A stretch of 64,000 nucleotides of DNA from Acidimicrobiia bacterium (GCA_024281095.1 JAMXLJ010000089.1:1-64000), one strand, 5' to 3'. Shown: positions 33,407-43,020, counted from the first letter of the stretch. Translations and numbers: made by a program. Notes: a model not told the origin generated them from the sequence alone.

Positions 33407-33612
33407 GAGCCGCGACGGTAGCGGGGCCAAAGCTCCGCACTCCATGCCGCCACCCCCTGTCGATGCGAGCACGGGGCCGTGGTGCGGGAACGTCGGCCGG
33501 CCGCCGCGGCGGCGGGCGCGGCGGACGGCTTGGAGGTGCTGCCCGGCCCGGAGCCCCCGCGGGGCCCTGGGGCTACCATCCGGTAACCGGCAGCCGTCAC
33601 TGGAGGTCCACG

Positions 33613-34797
33613 ATGCCCGGTTCCGTCATCGCCTCTTCGGCCAGAACTCCGATCGGGAAGCTCTCGGGAGCGCTCGCGTCCTTCAGCGCCATGGACCTCG
33701 GCGGCGTCGCGATCACGGCCGCACTGGAACGGGCGGGCATCGAGGGCGACCAGGTCGACTACGTGATCATGGGCCAGGTGCTCCAGGCCGGCCAGGGCCA
33801 GATCACCGCTCGGCAGGCGGCGGCGAAGGCCGGCATCCCGATGAACGTGCCGGCGATCACGATCAACAAGGTCTGCCTTTCCGGTATCAACGCGATCTAC
33901 CTCGCCGACCAGATGATCCAGGCCGGCGAGGCGGAGATCGTCGTCGCGGGCGGCATGGAGTCGATGACCAACGCGCCCTATCTCCTGCCGAACGCGCGGG
34001 CCGGATACCGCATGGGCAACGGTGAGCTCGTCGACGCGATGATCAACGACGGTCTGTGGTGCGCGTTCGACGCAATCCACATGGGGGCGGGCACCGAGCA
34101 GTACTGCGGCAAGATCGGAGGCATCAGCCGCGAGGCACAGGACGAGGCCGCGGCGAAGAGTCACGAACGGGCCGCAGCCGCCACGAAGGAAGGTCGCTTC
34201 GCCGAAGAGATCGTCGCCGTCCCCGTGCCGCAGCGAAAGGGTGACCCGGTGCTCGTCGAGACCGACGAGGGCATTCGGCCCGGCACGACCGCCGAGTCGC
34301 TCGGCGGGCTGCGCCCGGCGTTCGCGAAGGACGGCACGATCACGGCCGGGAACGCCTCGCAGATCTCCGACGGCGCGGCCGCGGTGATCGTCACGAGCCG
34401 GCAGAAGGCGGAGCAACTCGGCATCGCGCCGCTCGCCGAGCTCGTGTCGTTCGGCATGGTCGCCGGCCCCGACCCCTCGCTGCTGCACCAGCCGTCGGGC
34501 GCGATCAAGCAGGCACTCCAGCGTGCCGGCATGTCCACCGCCGACATCGACCTGTTCGAGCTCAACGAAGCGTTCGCGGCGGTCGGGATCGCGTCGATGC
34601 AGGATCTCGGGATCTCCGACGACGTGGTGAACGTCAACGGCGGCGCGATCTCTCTCGGCCACCCGATCGGCATGTCCGGCGCTCGGGTCGTGCTCACGCT
34701 CGTCAACGAACTTCGCCGGCGTGGCGGAGGGACGGGCGCCGCGGCCCTGTGTGGCGGCGGAGGCCAGGGGGACGCAGCGATCGTGCGCACCCTCTGA
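33613..34797 (+). CDS. Acetyl-CoA C-acetyltransferase (thiolase)
   Basis: Condenses two acetyl-CoA to acetoacetyl-CoA, or runs in reverse. The 394-residue protein has the active-site cysteine segment INKVCLSGINAIYLADQMI (Cys near residue 91), ELNEAFAAVGIAS, GGAISLGHPIGMSGAR and the C-terminal CGGGGQGDA with the second catalytic Cys. TGGAGG precedes the ATG at 33613 by 6 nt. It is divergent from ccr; with the dehydrogenase at 14.9 kb it supplies the start of the route from acetyl-CoA to crotonyl-CoA. Confidence 0.96.
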   Translation: MPGSVIASSARTPIGKLSGALASFSAMDLGGVAITAALERAGIEGDQVDYVIMGQVLQAGQGQITARQAAAKAGIPMNVPAITINKVCLSGINAIYLADQMIQAGEAEIVVAGGMESMTNAPYLLPNARAGYRMGNGELVDAMINDGLWCAFDAIHMGAGTEQYCGKIGGISREAQDEAAAKSHERAAAATKEGRFAEEIVAVPVPQRKGDPVLVETDEGIRPGTTAESLGGLRPAFAKDGTITAGNASQISDGAAAVIVTSRQKAEQLGIAPLAELVSFGMVAGPDPSLLHQPSGAIKQALQRAGMSTADIDLFELNEAFAAVGIASMQDLGISDDVVNVNGGAISLGHPIGMSGARVVLTLVNELRRRGGGTGAAALCGGGGQGDAAIVRTL

Positions 34798-34882
34798 CCC
34801 ACGCGCGCACGCGATCCCGGGGCGGCGAGCACCGGGCAACGGGTTGAGCATCGGACGTTCGGACGCGGGTTAGCGTTCGCCG

Positions 34883-35995
34883 GTGGACCCGGCACAGCTC
34901 CGGCCGCTTCGTGTCGGCGAGATCCTCGACGTCGCGATCCGCGTCTACCGGCAGAAGTTCTCGACGATGGTCAAGGCGGTCGCCGTCGTCGTGGTCCCGG
35001 TGCAGGTGCTCAATGTGCTCGTGCGGTTGTCGCTGCCGTCGTCGACGACGACGACCGACTCCACGACCGGGACGGTTCGTTTCAACGGCTCCGCATTCGC
35101 GACGACGATGGCGGGTCTGCTCGTGCTGCTCGTTGCGAGCGTGATGTCGAGCACCCTCGCACAGGCCGCGTGCTTCAAGACCGTTGGCGACACCTATCTC
35201 GGGACGGATTCCGACTGGCGGGCGTCGTTACGCTTCGGCTTCTCGAAGTTCTGGCGACTGCTCGGGCTCATCGTCCTGCACGGGCTGCTGCTCGTGATCG
35301 CGTTCGCCGCGTGCATCGTGCCGGGCATCTGGCTGTACGCGGCGTGGTCCGTCGCCGTGCCGGTGTTGCTCATCGAGGGAACCGGCGGCTTCAAGGCCCT
35401 CACACGCTCGTTCAACCTCGTGAAGGGTCGATGGTGGCCCGTCGCCGGCACGTTGCTCGTCGCCAACGTCCTCGCGATGTTCGTGTCGGGCATCTTCGGC
35501 TTCGTGCTCGTTCCCGTCGCGATCGCCGGCGGTAACCACACCGTTGCCGCCGTGTTGAGCGGCATCACCGGCGCGATCGGCTCGCTCATCACGACGCCGT
35601 TCATCGCCGCGGTCGTTACCGTGCTCTACTTCGACCTGCGCGTGCGCAAGGAGGGCTTCGACCTGCAGCTGATGGCCTGGCGGATGGGTGTGCCCGAACC
35701 GCAGGGTGGGTTCCCAGCCGCGATGCCGTGGAACCCGCAGCCGGGTTGGGGTCCGGGCGCCCAGCCCTGGAGCGAGCCCACGACCGCCGGGTACCCGTCG
35801 GGCCGGCAATGGGGCCAGCCATGGGTCCAACCACCGCCACCGCCGCAGTGGGGCACACCGCCGGCGGACGCTCCGGCCCCGCGGACCCCGAACCCGTTGC
35901 CGCCACCGTTCCGGCCCGCGCCGCCGCCGGGGTGGGACACCGGCGGCTCCCAGCCCCCGCCGCGTGACGCACGTGGAGACGAGGGCGGCACGTGA
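34883..35995 (+). CDS. Multi-pass membrane protein with Pro-rich C terminus
   Basis: The 370-residue protein starts MDPAQLRPLRVGEILDVAIRVYRQKF, a start shared by a family of actinobacterial membrane proteins related to the glycerophosphodiester-phosphodiesterase membrane domain. About five to six hydrophobic helices lie between residues 30 and 250. The last 110 residues are Pro/Gly/Trp-rich and probably cytoplasmic. GTG at 34883 follows a TAGCGT element 6 nt upstream. Its stop overlaps the next gene (GTGA), starting a run of five close plus-strand genes. The function is unknown; the operon context suggests a role at the membrane or cell envelope. Confidence 0.8.
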   Translation: MDPAQLRPLRVGEILDVAIRVYRQKFSTMVKAVAVVVVPVQVLNVLVRLSLPSSTTTTDSTTGTVRFNGSAFATTMAGLLVLLVASVMSSTLAQAACFKTVGDTYLGTDSDWRASLRFGFSKFWRLLGLIVLHGLLLVIAFAACIVPGIWLYAAWSVAVPVLLIEGTGGFKALTRSFNLVKGRWWPVAGTLLVANVLAMFVSGIFGFVLVPVAIAGGNHTVAAVLSGITGAIGSLITTPFIAAVVTVLYFDLRVRKEGFDLQLMAWRMGVPEPQGGFPAAMPWNPQPGWGPGAQPWSEPTTAGYPSGRQWGQPWVQPPPPPQWGTPPADAPAPRTPNPLPPPFRPAPPPGWDTGGSQPPPRDARGDEGGT

Positions 35996-36615
35996 TCAGC
36001 GTGATCCTGGCCGCGGGCCCGGTCCCGCCCGACGCGGCCCGGCGCGACGCGCGCTCCATCCTCGGCGAACGCCGGTTCCGACCTTCTCACGTGCCGCGCC
36101 CATTCGCGGGCGTGCTGCGCTGGATCGGTCGGCAGCTCGAGCCGATCGGCCGGGCCCTGCGCCCGGTCGGTGACTTCTTCCAGACCGTCGGAGGACGGGT
36201 CGTGCTCGGCACCGTCGTCATCGTCGCGGTGGCCGCGGTCGCGTGGATCCTCGGCACGCGCCGGAGCGCACGAACGCGACCGCCGCGAGATCGCACGCGG
36301 GCACTCTCGGATGCTGACGACCCGGGCGCGCTCGAGCGCGCCGCCGAACGGGCCGAGCGCGACGGCGACTACGCCACCGCGGTGCGGCTCCGCTTCCGTG
36401 CCGGCCTCCTGCGCCTCGACGCCGCCGGGGTGATCAGGCTCGGGCCGTCGTCGACGTCGGGGCAGGTCGCGCGCCGGCTCGACCTGCCCGTGTTCGACGA
36501 CCTCGCTCGCGACCACGACCTCGTCGCGTACGGCGGGCGACCGGCCGACACCGCACTGGCGCGCGCGACGCGAGACGGTTGGTCGCGGGTCCTCCAGTCA
36601 GTCGGGTCGCGTTGA
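35992..36615 (+). CDS. DUF4129 domain membrane protein
   Basis: The 207-residue protein has one transmembrane helix near residues 75-95 (VVLGTVVIVAVAAVAWIL) and a cytoplasmic DUF4129 region (AAERAERDGDYATAVRLRFRAGLLRLDAAGVI ... ARRLDLPVFDDLARDHDLVAYGG). In other actinobacteria DUF4129, DUF4350, MoxR and DUF58 proteins are encoded together and are thought to form a membrane-associated assembly. The GTG start overlaps the previous stop and the TTG of the next gene overlaps its stop. Confidence 0.85.
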   Translation: MISVILAAGPVPPDAARRDARSILGERRFRPSHVPRPFAGVLRWIGRQLEPIGRALRPVGDFFQTVGGRVVLGTVVIVAVAAVAWILGTRRSARTRPPRDRTRALSDADDPGALERAAERAERDGDYATAVRLRFRAGLLRLDAAGVIRLGPSSTSGQVARRLDLPVFDDLARDHDLVAYGGRPADTALARATRDGWSRVLQSVGSR

Positions 36616-37757
36616 GCACCGCCGCGACGACGCGACCCGTGCGCGACCGTTGGCGGGCGCTGCATCCGGGTGCGCGCGTCGTGATCATCGCCGTCGTCGC
36701 GATCGTCGTGGTCGAGGTCGGGCTCGGCATCCTCGACGCCGCGACGCGCGGTTCGGAGCCGAGCGGTCCGGCGTCGTCGTCGTTGTCAACCGCGCACACG
36801 GGCCTTGCGGCATACGAGGAGCTCCTCGCCCGCTACGGCCACCGGATCTCACATCAACGGGGCGCGCTCGCGGACGCTCGTCTCGATCCGTCGGCGACGC
36901 TCGTCCTGCTCGACCCGAGCGACATCAACCGCGCCGATCTCGCGACCGTCCGTCGCTTCGTGCTCGAGGGTGGTCATCTGGTCGCGGGCGGCAGCCGGCC
37001 CGAATGGCTCCTCGAGCTCGCACCGGCCGACATCCCGGGCTGGACCCCTGTCGCCGACCGCGTCGTGACGGAGCCCGACCTCGCCGGTGGGCCGCCCCTG
37101 ACGGTCGAGACCGTCGGCGCCGGAAGCTGGGTGGAGGCGGGCGGCCGTCGCGCGTTGACGTTCCAGCCTGCGCACCAGGGCTCGGGTGCCGCGATCTTCC
37201 TCGCCGACGCGTCGCCGTTGCACAACGAGCTCCTCGACCGTGCCGACAACGCCGCGTTCTCGTTGTCGCTCGCCGGCGCCACGGAACGTCCCGTGATCTT
37301 CGCCGAAGGAGTGCACGGCTATGGCGCGACGACGGGCCTGGCCGCGATCCCGTTCCGCTGGAAGGTCGCGCTGATCGCGGTCGCGCTCGCCGCGCTGCTC
37401 GCAATGGTCGCGGCGGGCCGGCGGCTCGGGCCCGCGGAGGACGACGCGCGTGCCCTCGAGCCGGCCCGTCGCGTCTACATCGACGCGCTCGCGAGCACCC
37501 TCGCACGCACGCGGCGCCCCGCCGAAGCGCTCACGCCCCTGCAACAGGCGATTCAGGCCGACCTCGCCCGCCGGGCCGGGCTGGATGCGCGCGCACCCGA
37601 GTCGGGATTGCGCGATGCGGCACGTTCACTCGGGTGGCCCGTTGACGAGATCGACGCGATGTTCGTCCGCCTCGACACCGACGCGCGCATCCTCGCCGCC
37701 GGCCGCGCGGTCGTTCGCGCCCGCAGCACCGATACGAGTGGGATGGTGAGGGCTTGA
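36612..37757 (+). CDS. DUF4350 domain membrane protein
   Basis: The 381-residue protein has an N-terminal transmembrane helix (about 25-45, VVIIAVVAIVVVEVGLGIL), an outward domain with the DUF4350 pattern (LAAYEELLARYGHRI, LVLLDPSDINRADLATVRRFVLEGGHLVAGG), a second helix near 260-280 (VALIAVALAALLAMVAAG) and a cytoplasmic tail. The TTG start overlaps the stop of the DUF4129 gene (TTGA), and the MoxR gene starts the same way at its end. Confidence 0.85.
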   Translation: MSTAATTRPVRDRWRALHPGARVVIIAVVAIVVVEVGLGILDAATRGSEPSGPASSSLSTAHTGLAAYEELLARYGHRISHQRGALADARLDPSATLVLLDPSDINRADLATVRRFVLEGGHLVAGGSRPEWLLELAPADIPGWTPVADRVVTEPDLAGGPPLTVETVGAGSWVEAGGRRALTFQPAHQGSGAAIFLADASPLHNELLDRADNAAFSLSLAGATERPVIFAEGVHGYGATTGLAAIPFRWKVALIAVALAALLAMVAAGRRLGPAEDDARALEPARRVYIDALASTLARTRRPAEALTPLQQAIQADLARRAGLDARAPESGLRDAARSLGWPVDEIDAMFVRLDTDARILAAGRAVVRARSTDTSGMVRA

Positions 37758-38701
37758 GAGAGCTGCGTGTGCGGGTCGCTTCCGAAGTTCGCAAGGTCGT
37801 GGTCGGGCAGGACGACGTCGTCGACCTCGTGCTCGCCGCGCTCGCGGTGAACGGCCACGTGCTCCTGGAAGGCGTACCGGGTGTCGCGAAGACATTGCTC
37901 GCGAACGCGCTCGCGCGCGCACTCGGGATGTCGTTCCGGCGCGTGCAGTTCACCCCCGACATGCTCCCGTCGGACCTCACCGGAACGATGACCCTCCGTT
38001 GGTCGCCCGACTCGCGGGTGCAGGAACTGACGTTCCGGCCCGGCCCGGTCTTCACGAACGTGTTGCTCGCCGACGAGATCAACCGAACGCCGCCCAAGAC
38101 GCAGGCCGCGCTCCTCGAGGCGATGCAGGAGGCGCAGGTGTCGGTCGACGGCGCCGCCCACCCGCTGCCACAGCCGTTCGTGGTGATCGCGACGCAGAAC
38201 CCGATCGAGTACGAGGGCACCTATCCCCTGCCCGAGGCGCAGCTCGACCGGTTCCTCATGAAGATCGACGTCGGCTATCCCGATGAGCACGCCGAGCTCG
38301 CGTTGCTGCGGCTGGACCATCGCGGTGTCGCGCCGGCGACGCTCGACGACGTACTCGCGGTCACCGACGAAGACGAGCTGCGCAGCATGCGCGAGGCGGT
38401 CGACGCGACAACCGTCACCGACGAGGTCCTCGGATATGTCGCGGCGATCGTGCGACGCACACGCGAGCTTCCGAGCGTCGCGCTCGGCGCGAGCCCCCGC
38501 GCCGCGGTGCACCTGCTCGCCGCGTCGAAGGCGTCCGCCCGGCTGAGCGGCCGCGACTTCGTCACGCCCGACGACGTCGCGTGGATGGCCCGGCCGGTGC
38601 TGCGGCACCGCCTGCTCGTCCGGCCCGAGGCCGAGCTCGAGCGCTACCGCCCCGACGACGCCGTGCAGGCCGCGGTGGCATCGGTGCCGGTACCGAGGTA
38701 G
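37754..38701 (+). CDS. MoxR-family AAA+ ATPase
   Basis: The 315-residue ATPase has Walker A VLLEGVPGVAKTLLAN, Walker B VLLADEINRTPPKTQAALLEAMQE, sensor 1 FVVIATQNPIEYEGTYPLPEAQLDRFLMKI and a sensor-2 helix with SPRAAVHLLAASKA. MoxR proteins help assemble or activate metal or von Willebrand-type partners; here the partner is probably the DUF58 protein encoded next. A TTG start overlapping the DUF4350 stop (TTGA) is preferred. Confidence 0.95.
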   Translation: MRELRVRVASEVRKVVVGQDDVVDLVLAALAVNGHVLLEGVPGVAKTLLANALARALGMSFRRVQFTPDMLPSDLTGTMTLRWSPDSRVQELTFRPGPVFTNVLLADEINRTPPKTQAALLEAMQEAQVSVDGAAHPLPQPFVVIATQNPIEYEGTYPLPEAQLDRFLMKIDVGYPDEHAELALLRLDHRGVAPATLDDVLAVTDEDELRSMREAVDATTVTDEVLGYVAAIVRRTRELPSVALGASPRAAVHLLAASKASARLSGRDFVTPDDVAWMARPVLRHRLLVRPEAELERYRPDDAVQAAVASVPVPR

Positions 38702-38707
38702 CCGTCC

Positions 38708-40021
38708 GTGAGCGCACCGCTCGTGTTCGCGCTGGCGCTGGGGGCGGTGCTCGTGCTCGCCCTCGGCGCCGCGCCGCTCACGGCGACGCGACGGACCGGG
38801 CTGCTGCTCGTCGGCGCGGGGCTGGTCGCGCTCCCAGCCGGCGGTTCGGTTGCCCTCCTGGTCGCGTCGGGCGTGCTCGCCGCGTTCGCCGTCGACGCGA
38901 CGCTCGCCCGCCGCACGCCCATCGTGCGCCGGACGGTGCCGTCGGTCGTGGCGCGTGGCGTGCCCTCGGCGCTGACCGTCACCGGCAGCCCGCGTGGTCC
39001 GGGCCGCCTGCGTGTGCGTCAGCCCCAGGTGCCTGACATCGTCGTCGAGCCACCCGAGGCCGACGACGGGCTCACCGCCCGGATCATTGCGTCACGACGG
39101 GGGCGTCACTCGCTTCCGGCTGTCGCGGCCCGCGTCGACGGACCGCTCGGCCTCGCATCGTGGTACCGCGAAGGGCGGTCGCCGGCCGAGGTGCTCGTGT
39201 ATCCCGACGTGCCCGCGGCCCGTCGCCTCGCGCTCGCGGTTCGCCGGGGCCGGTTCGGCGACGAAGGACGGCGCACGCGCGGTCCCCTCGGCCTCGGCAC
39301 GGATTTCGAGTCGATCCGCGACTACGTGCCGGACGACGACGTGCGGCGCGTGAACTGGCCTGCGACCCAGCGCTGCGGCCGGCCCATGACGAACCAGTAC
39401 CGCATGGAGCAGGACCGCGACGTGACCTGCGTGACCGACTGCGGGCGGCTCATGCGCGCGCCGCTCGGTGACCGCACTCGGCTCGACACCGCGCTCGACG
39501 CGATCACGGCTGTCGCAATGGTGGCGGACGAGGTCGGCGACCGCGTCGGTGTGATCGCGTTCGACGACGACGTTCGCCGGCACTTGCCACCGCGGCGCGC
39601 GGGTGGTGATGGTGTGGTGCGCGCGATCTTCGATCTCGAACCGAGCCGCGTGGACTCGGACTACGAGCGTGCCTTCCGCCTCGTCGGCTCGAAGCGATCT
39701 TTCGTCCTCGTCGTGACCGACCTGCTCGAGGAGGCTGCCGCGCAGCCGCTCGTCGACGCGGTGCCGGTGCTCGCGCGCCGCCACGTCGTCGTCGTCGCCG
39801 GAGCAACCGATCCCGATCTCGACCGCATCGTCTCCGACGCGCCGCGGTCGCCCGCCGACGTGTACGCGGCTGCAGTCGCGATCGACGTGCTGGAAGCCCG
39901 TCGGCGCGTCGGCGCGTTGCTGCGTCATGCGGGGGCCGACGTGATCGAGGCACGACCGGACGGACTGCCGGCCGCGTGCGTCGCGGCCTACCTCAGGGCG
40001 AAGTCGCGAGCACGGCTGTAG
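38708..40021 (+). CDS. DUF58 domain protein
   Basis: The 437-residue protein has two hydrophobic N-terminal helices (about 2-60) and then a DUF58 domain with GLGTDFESIRDYVPDDDVRRVNWPATQRCGRPMTNQY, the family signature, followed by a vWA-like half (TDCGRLMRAPLGDRTRLDTALDAIT, GVIAFDDDVRRHLPPR). It pairs with the MoxR ATPase 6 nt upstream. Its 3' end overlaps that of the converging SpoIIM gene by about 29 bp. Confidence 0.93.
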   Translation: MSAPLVFALALGAVLVLALGAAPLTATRRTGLLLVGAGLVALPAGGSVALLVASGVLAAFAVDATLARRTPIVRRTVPSVVARGVPSALTVTGSPRGPGRLRVRQPQVPDIVVEPPEADDGLTARIIASRRGRHSLPAVAARVDGPLGLASWYREGRSPAEVLVYPDVPAARRLALAVRRGRFGDEGRRTRGPLGLGTDFESIRDYVPDDDVRRVNWPATQRCGRPMTNQYRMEQDRDVTCVTDCGRLMRAPLGDRTRLDTALDAITAVAMVADEVGDRVGVIAFDDDVRRHLPPRRAGGDGVVRAIFDLEPSRVDSDYERAFRLVGSKRSFVLVVTDLLEEAAAQPLVDAVPVLARRHVVVVAGATDPDLDRIVSDAPRSPADVYAAAVAIDVLEARRRVGALLRHAGADVIEARPDGLPAACVAAYLRAKSRARL

Positions 40022-40991
40022 CGTCGTCGGGCGTGGGCACGGAGCGGACAGGCGCGCGCCCTCGCCACAAGACCATGGCCCAGTACGCGCCGCCGAGCGC
40101 GACGCCGAACGCGATCGCAGGCCCGAGGCCGATGCCGGATGTGCTCACCGAGCCCTCGACGATGCCGGCGACCACGAGGCACGCCGCGGTACCGAGCGCG
40201 ATCTCCGCGGCCGGACGCGCTTCGGCGACGATCGCGTCCCGACGCCGCCTGCGACCCGGGGCGACGAGCGCCCAACCCATCCGCATGCCCGCCGCACCGG
40301 CAACGACGATGCACGTGAGCTCGAGCACGCCGTGCGGGAACACGAACTCGAACAACGGCCGGCCGTTGCCGGCATCGATGGTGAGACCGAAGACGGTGCC
40401 GAGCATCACACCCTGATACACGAGGACGAGCGCGGTGCCGATGGCGGCCGCGATACCGAACGCGAACGCGAGGAAGGCCACGCGAATGTTGTTCGTGAAG
40501 ATCGCGCTCGACGCCTGCGCCTTCTCGTCCGCGGTCAGCCCGAAATTCGCGCGGTCACGGGCGACGACCGACTTGAACTCCGCAGGCACGAGGCCTTGGG
40601 CGGCTCCGGGATCACGGACCGCCCACATGCTCGACAGCACCCACGGCCCCATCATCAGCACGACCGATGCGAGCAGGAGCCACGGCCGTTCACGCACACG
40701 GCGCCAGTAGCCGGTCGTGACGAAATGCAGCAGTGAGTCGCCGCGGCGACCCCCCTCGTACACGAGGCTGCGGGCCCTGACGACCAGGTGCTCGAGCCGC
40801 CCCACCAGTGGGTCCCCGGGATAGCGCCGGCGCGCGAACGCCAGATCGGCCGAGGCGGCCCGATACAAGGACCCGAGCCGACGAACACCGTCGGGCCCGA
40901 GCTTCGACGCGCGACGGCCCGACCGTCGTACCAGTTCGTCGAGCTCGGCCCATCGGTCCTGGCGCTCGGCGACGAAGCGCTGCCGGTCCAC
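39993..40991 (-). CDS. Stage II sporulation protein M (SpoIIM/DUF95) family membrane protein
   Basis: The 332-residue protein begins MDRQRFVAERQDRWAELDELVRR, has a soluble helical region of about 120 residues and then about five membrane helices (LLLASVVLMMGPWVL, NNIRVAFLAFAFGIAAAIGTALVLV, HGVLELTCIVVAGAAGMRMGWAL). The NNI/HGVLEL motif is the SpoIIM family signature. In this phylum it is not a sporulation gene; it recurs beside RDD, MoxR and DUF58 genes. GTG at 40991 is chosen because the family N terminus begins there. Confidence 0.92.
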   Translation of the reverse strand: MDRQRFVAERQDRWAELDELVRRSGRRASKLGPDGVRRLGSLYRAASADLAFARRRYPGDPLVGRLEHLVVRARSLVYEGGRRGDSLLHFVTTGYWRRVRERPWLLLASVVLMMGPWVLSSMWAVRDPGAAQGLVPAEFKSVVARDRANFGLTADEKAQASSAIFTNNIRVAFLAFAFGIAAAIGTALVLVYQGVMLGTVFGLTIDAGNGRPLFEFVFPHGVLELTCIVVAGAAGMRMGWALVAPGRRRRRDAIVAEARPAAEIALGTAACLVVAGIVEGSVSTSGIGLGPAIAFGVALGGAYWAMVLWRGRAPVRSVPTPDDATAVLATSP

Positions 40992-41052
40992 GCCCCCATT
41001 GTTAGCGTGCGACGATCGCCTACGGGGCCGACGGCCGGCGGAGCAGCAGCAC

Positions 41053-41787
41053 GTGACGTTCGACGACCGGGTGATGATCTCGACGCCTGAGGGTGTGTCT
41101 CTCGAGTTGGTGCTCGCCGGGCTCGGATCGCGGTTCATCGCGGCCGTCGTCGACGCTGCGATCCAGACCGCGCTCGTGATCGCCATCGCGCTCGCGTCGA
41201 GCGCGTGGAGCTCGAACGGCTTCGTGCAGGCCGCGGTGCTCGTCGTCGTGTTCCTCGTGCTGTTCGCGTACGACGTCGTGTTCGAGGTCGCCAACGCCGG
41301 GCGTACACCGGGGAAGATGGCGACGGGGCTGCGCGTGTTGCGGCGCGACGGCCGGCCGGTCGACTTCCTCACCAGCGCGGTCCGCAACATTCTGCGCCTG
41401 GTCGACTTCCTGCCTGTGCTGTACGTCGTAGGTTCGGTCATGATCGTGGTCACACGCCAGCACCAACGTCTCGGTGACGTTGCCGCGGGCACGATCGTCG
41501 TGCGCGAGCGCCGTGCGGTGGTGCCGGCCGCGGCCTTGCCGCCGCAGGCAGCACTCCCCGACCAGTCGTTCGCGACGTGGGACGTCAGTGCGGTTTCGAT
41601 CGACGAGCTCGTGACCGTGCGCCGCTTCCTCGAACGCCGCTACTCGCTCACACCCGCGGCTCGGAACCAGCTCGCCTGGGACCTGTCGACCCGCCTGCGC
41701 GGCAAGGTTGCCGGGCCGCACGACCGGTGGCCCCCGGAAGCGTTCCTCGAAGGCCTCGTCGCCGCAAAGACCGCACGCGGCGTGTGA
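41053..41787 (+). CDS. RDD family membrane protein
   Basis: The 244-residue protein has the RDD pattern: GLGSRFIAAVVDAAIQTALVIAIAL, FEVANAGRTPGKMATGLRVLRRDGRPVDFLTSAVRNILRLVDFLPVLYVVG and a third helix, with the Arg and Asp residues that name the family. The last 80 residues are soluble (SIDELVTVRRFLERRYSLTPAARNQLA), a tail common in actinobacterial versions. It is divergent from the SpoIIM gene, as in related genomes. Confidence 0.92.
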   Translation: MTFDDRVMISTPEGVSLELVLAGLGSRFIAAVVDAAIQTALVIAIALASSAWSSNGFVQAAVLVVVFLVLFAYDVVFEVANAGRTPGKMATGLRVLRRDGRPVDFLTSAVRNILRLVDFLPVLYVVGSVMIVVTRQHQRLGDVAAGTIVVRERRAVVPAAALPPQAALPDQSFATWDVSAVSIDELVTVRRFLERRYSLTPAARNQLAWDLSTRLRGKVAGPHDRWPPEAFLEGLVAAKTARGV

Positions 41788-41817
41788 TGCCGCGCCACGG
41801 CGGCCCAACGTCGACGC

Positions 41818-42219
41818 ATGGTGCCGGTACGCTCGTGCGCGGTGACGACGATCCAGACCGTCGACGCGACGCGGCTTCGGGCCATGGGCGCGGCGATGCT
41901 CGGCATCGCCGCGGTTCGTCCGATGCTTCCCGTCGAGCCCGGGCTACCGTGCCCGCTGCGCACCCTCACCGGCGTGCCCTGCCCGTTGTGTGGAATGACG
42001 CGCAGCGTGACGGCGGCCGTGCACGGCCACCTTGCGCACTCGCTGGTGCTGAACCCGGGTGGCATCGTCGCGGTGATGCTCGCGGTCGCGCTCCTGGCCG
42101 GATGGCTGCTCGGCTGGCGCGTCCGCCGGCTCACGTACGCCACCTGGCTCGTGCCGGTGGTGCTCGGTGCGATGTGGGCGTACCAGTTGTTCAAGTACGC
42201 GACCGGCCGGCCACTGTGA
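41818..42219 (+). CDS. DUF2752 membrane protein
   Basis: The 133-residue protein has the DUF2752 signature LTGVPCPLCGMTRSVTAAVHGHLAHSL and three hydrophobic segments (about 22-40, 70-95 and 105-125). The CPxCGxTR motif may bind a metal or form a disulfide. ATG at 41818 or GTG at 41842 could be the start. The function is unknown. Confidence 0.88.
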   Translation: MVPVRSCAVTTIQTVDATRLRAMGAAMLGIAAVRPMLPVEPGLPCPLRTLTGVPCPLCGMTRSVTAAVHGHLAHSLVLNPGGIVAVMLAVALLAGWLLGWRVRRLTYATWLVPVVLGAMWAYQLFKYATGRPL

Positions 42220-42408
42220 CGTGTGGAACGGGCGGCCCCCACCAAGCCGCCCGTTCCACTCGCATGCTCCACCCGCAAGCCGCTGTCGCGGCCCTGCCAG
42301 CGCCGCACCCGTGTGACTCACGGGCGTCGCTCGACACGTGTTCAGTGGGAATCGGCGCGCACGGCTCCGTCCTTGACCGCGAAATTGGCTCTCTCGCGAA
42401 GCTGCAGG

Positions 42409-43017
42409 TCAGGCGTCGACTTCGCGGCGGCCTTCCAAGGCCCGTCCGAGCGTGACCTCGTCCGCGTACTCGAGATCGCCCCCGACCGGCAGACCGCTCG
42501 CGATGCGGGTCACCCGGATTCCGAGGGGCTTCAGCAACCGGGCCAGGTACATGGCCGTCGCCTCGCCCTCGATGTTCGGGTTCGTGGCGAGGATGACCTC
42601 CTCCACCCCTTCGTTCGCGATGCGTTCGAGCAACTCGCGGATCCTCAGTTGCTCGGGCCCGACGCCTTCGATCGGTGAGATCGCGCCCTGCAGCACGTGG
42701 TAGCGGCCCTGGAACTCCTGGGTGCGCTCGACCGCCACGATGTCGCGCGGCTCTTCCACCACGCACAACACCCGCGCGTCGCGCCGTTCGTCGCGGCAGA
42801 AACCGCACAGCTCGCCCTCGGCGATGTTGAAGCAGCGGCGGCACCACGTGACCCGTTCCTTCGCCTCGACGATCGCCGCCGCGAGGCGGCGCGCATCCTC
42901 GGGCGCCACCTTCAACAGGTAGAACGCGATGCGCTGGGCCGACTTGGGCCCGACACCGGGAAGCCGGCCGAGCTCGTCGATCAGCGTCTGGACCGGGCCC
43001 TCGTAGACCGACGCCAC
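42409..43017 (-). CDS. recR: Recombination protein RecR
   Basis: Acts with RecF and RecO to load RecA at gaps. The 202-residue protein has the helix-hairpin-helix region [20 protein letters not shown], the Cys4 zinc finger [16 protein letters not shown] and a Toprim domain ([40 protein letters not shown]). It starts 3 nt after the ybaB stop, in the standard dnaX-ybaB-recR order. Confidence 0.97.
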   Translation of the reverse strand: MASVYEGPVQTLIDELGRLPGVGPKSAQRIAFYLLKVAPEDARRLAAAIVEAKERVTWCRRCFNIAEGELCGFCRDERRDARVLCVVEEPRDIVAVERTQEFQGRYHVLQGAISPIEGVGPEQLRIRELLERIANEGVEEVILATNPNIEGEATAMYLARLLKPLGIRVTRIASGLPVGGDLEYADEVTLGRALEGRREVDA

Positions 43018-43020
43018 GCG

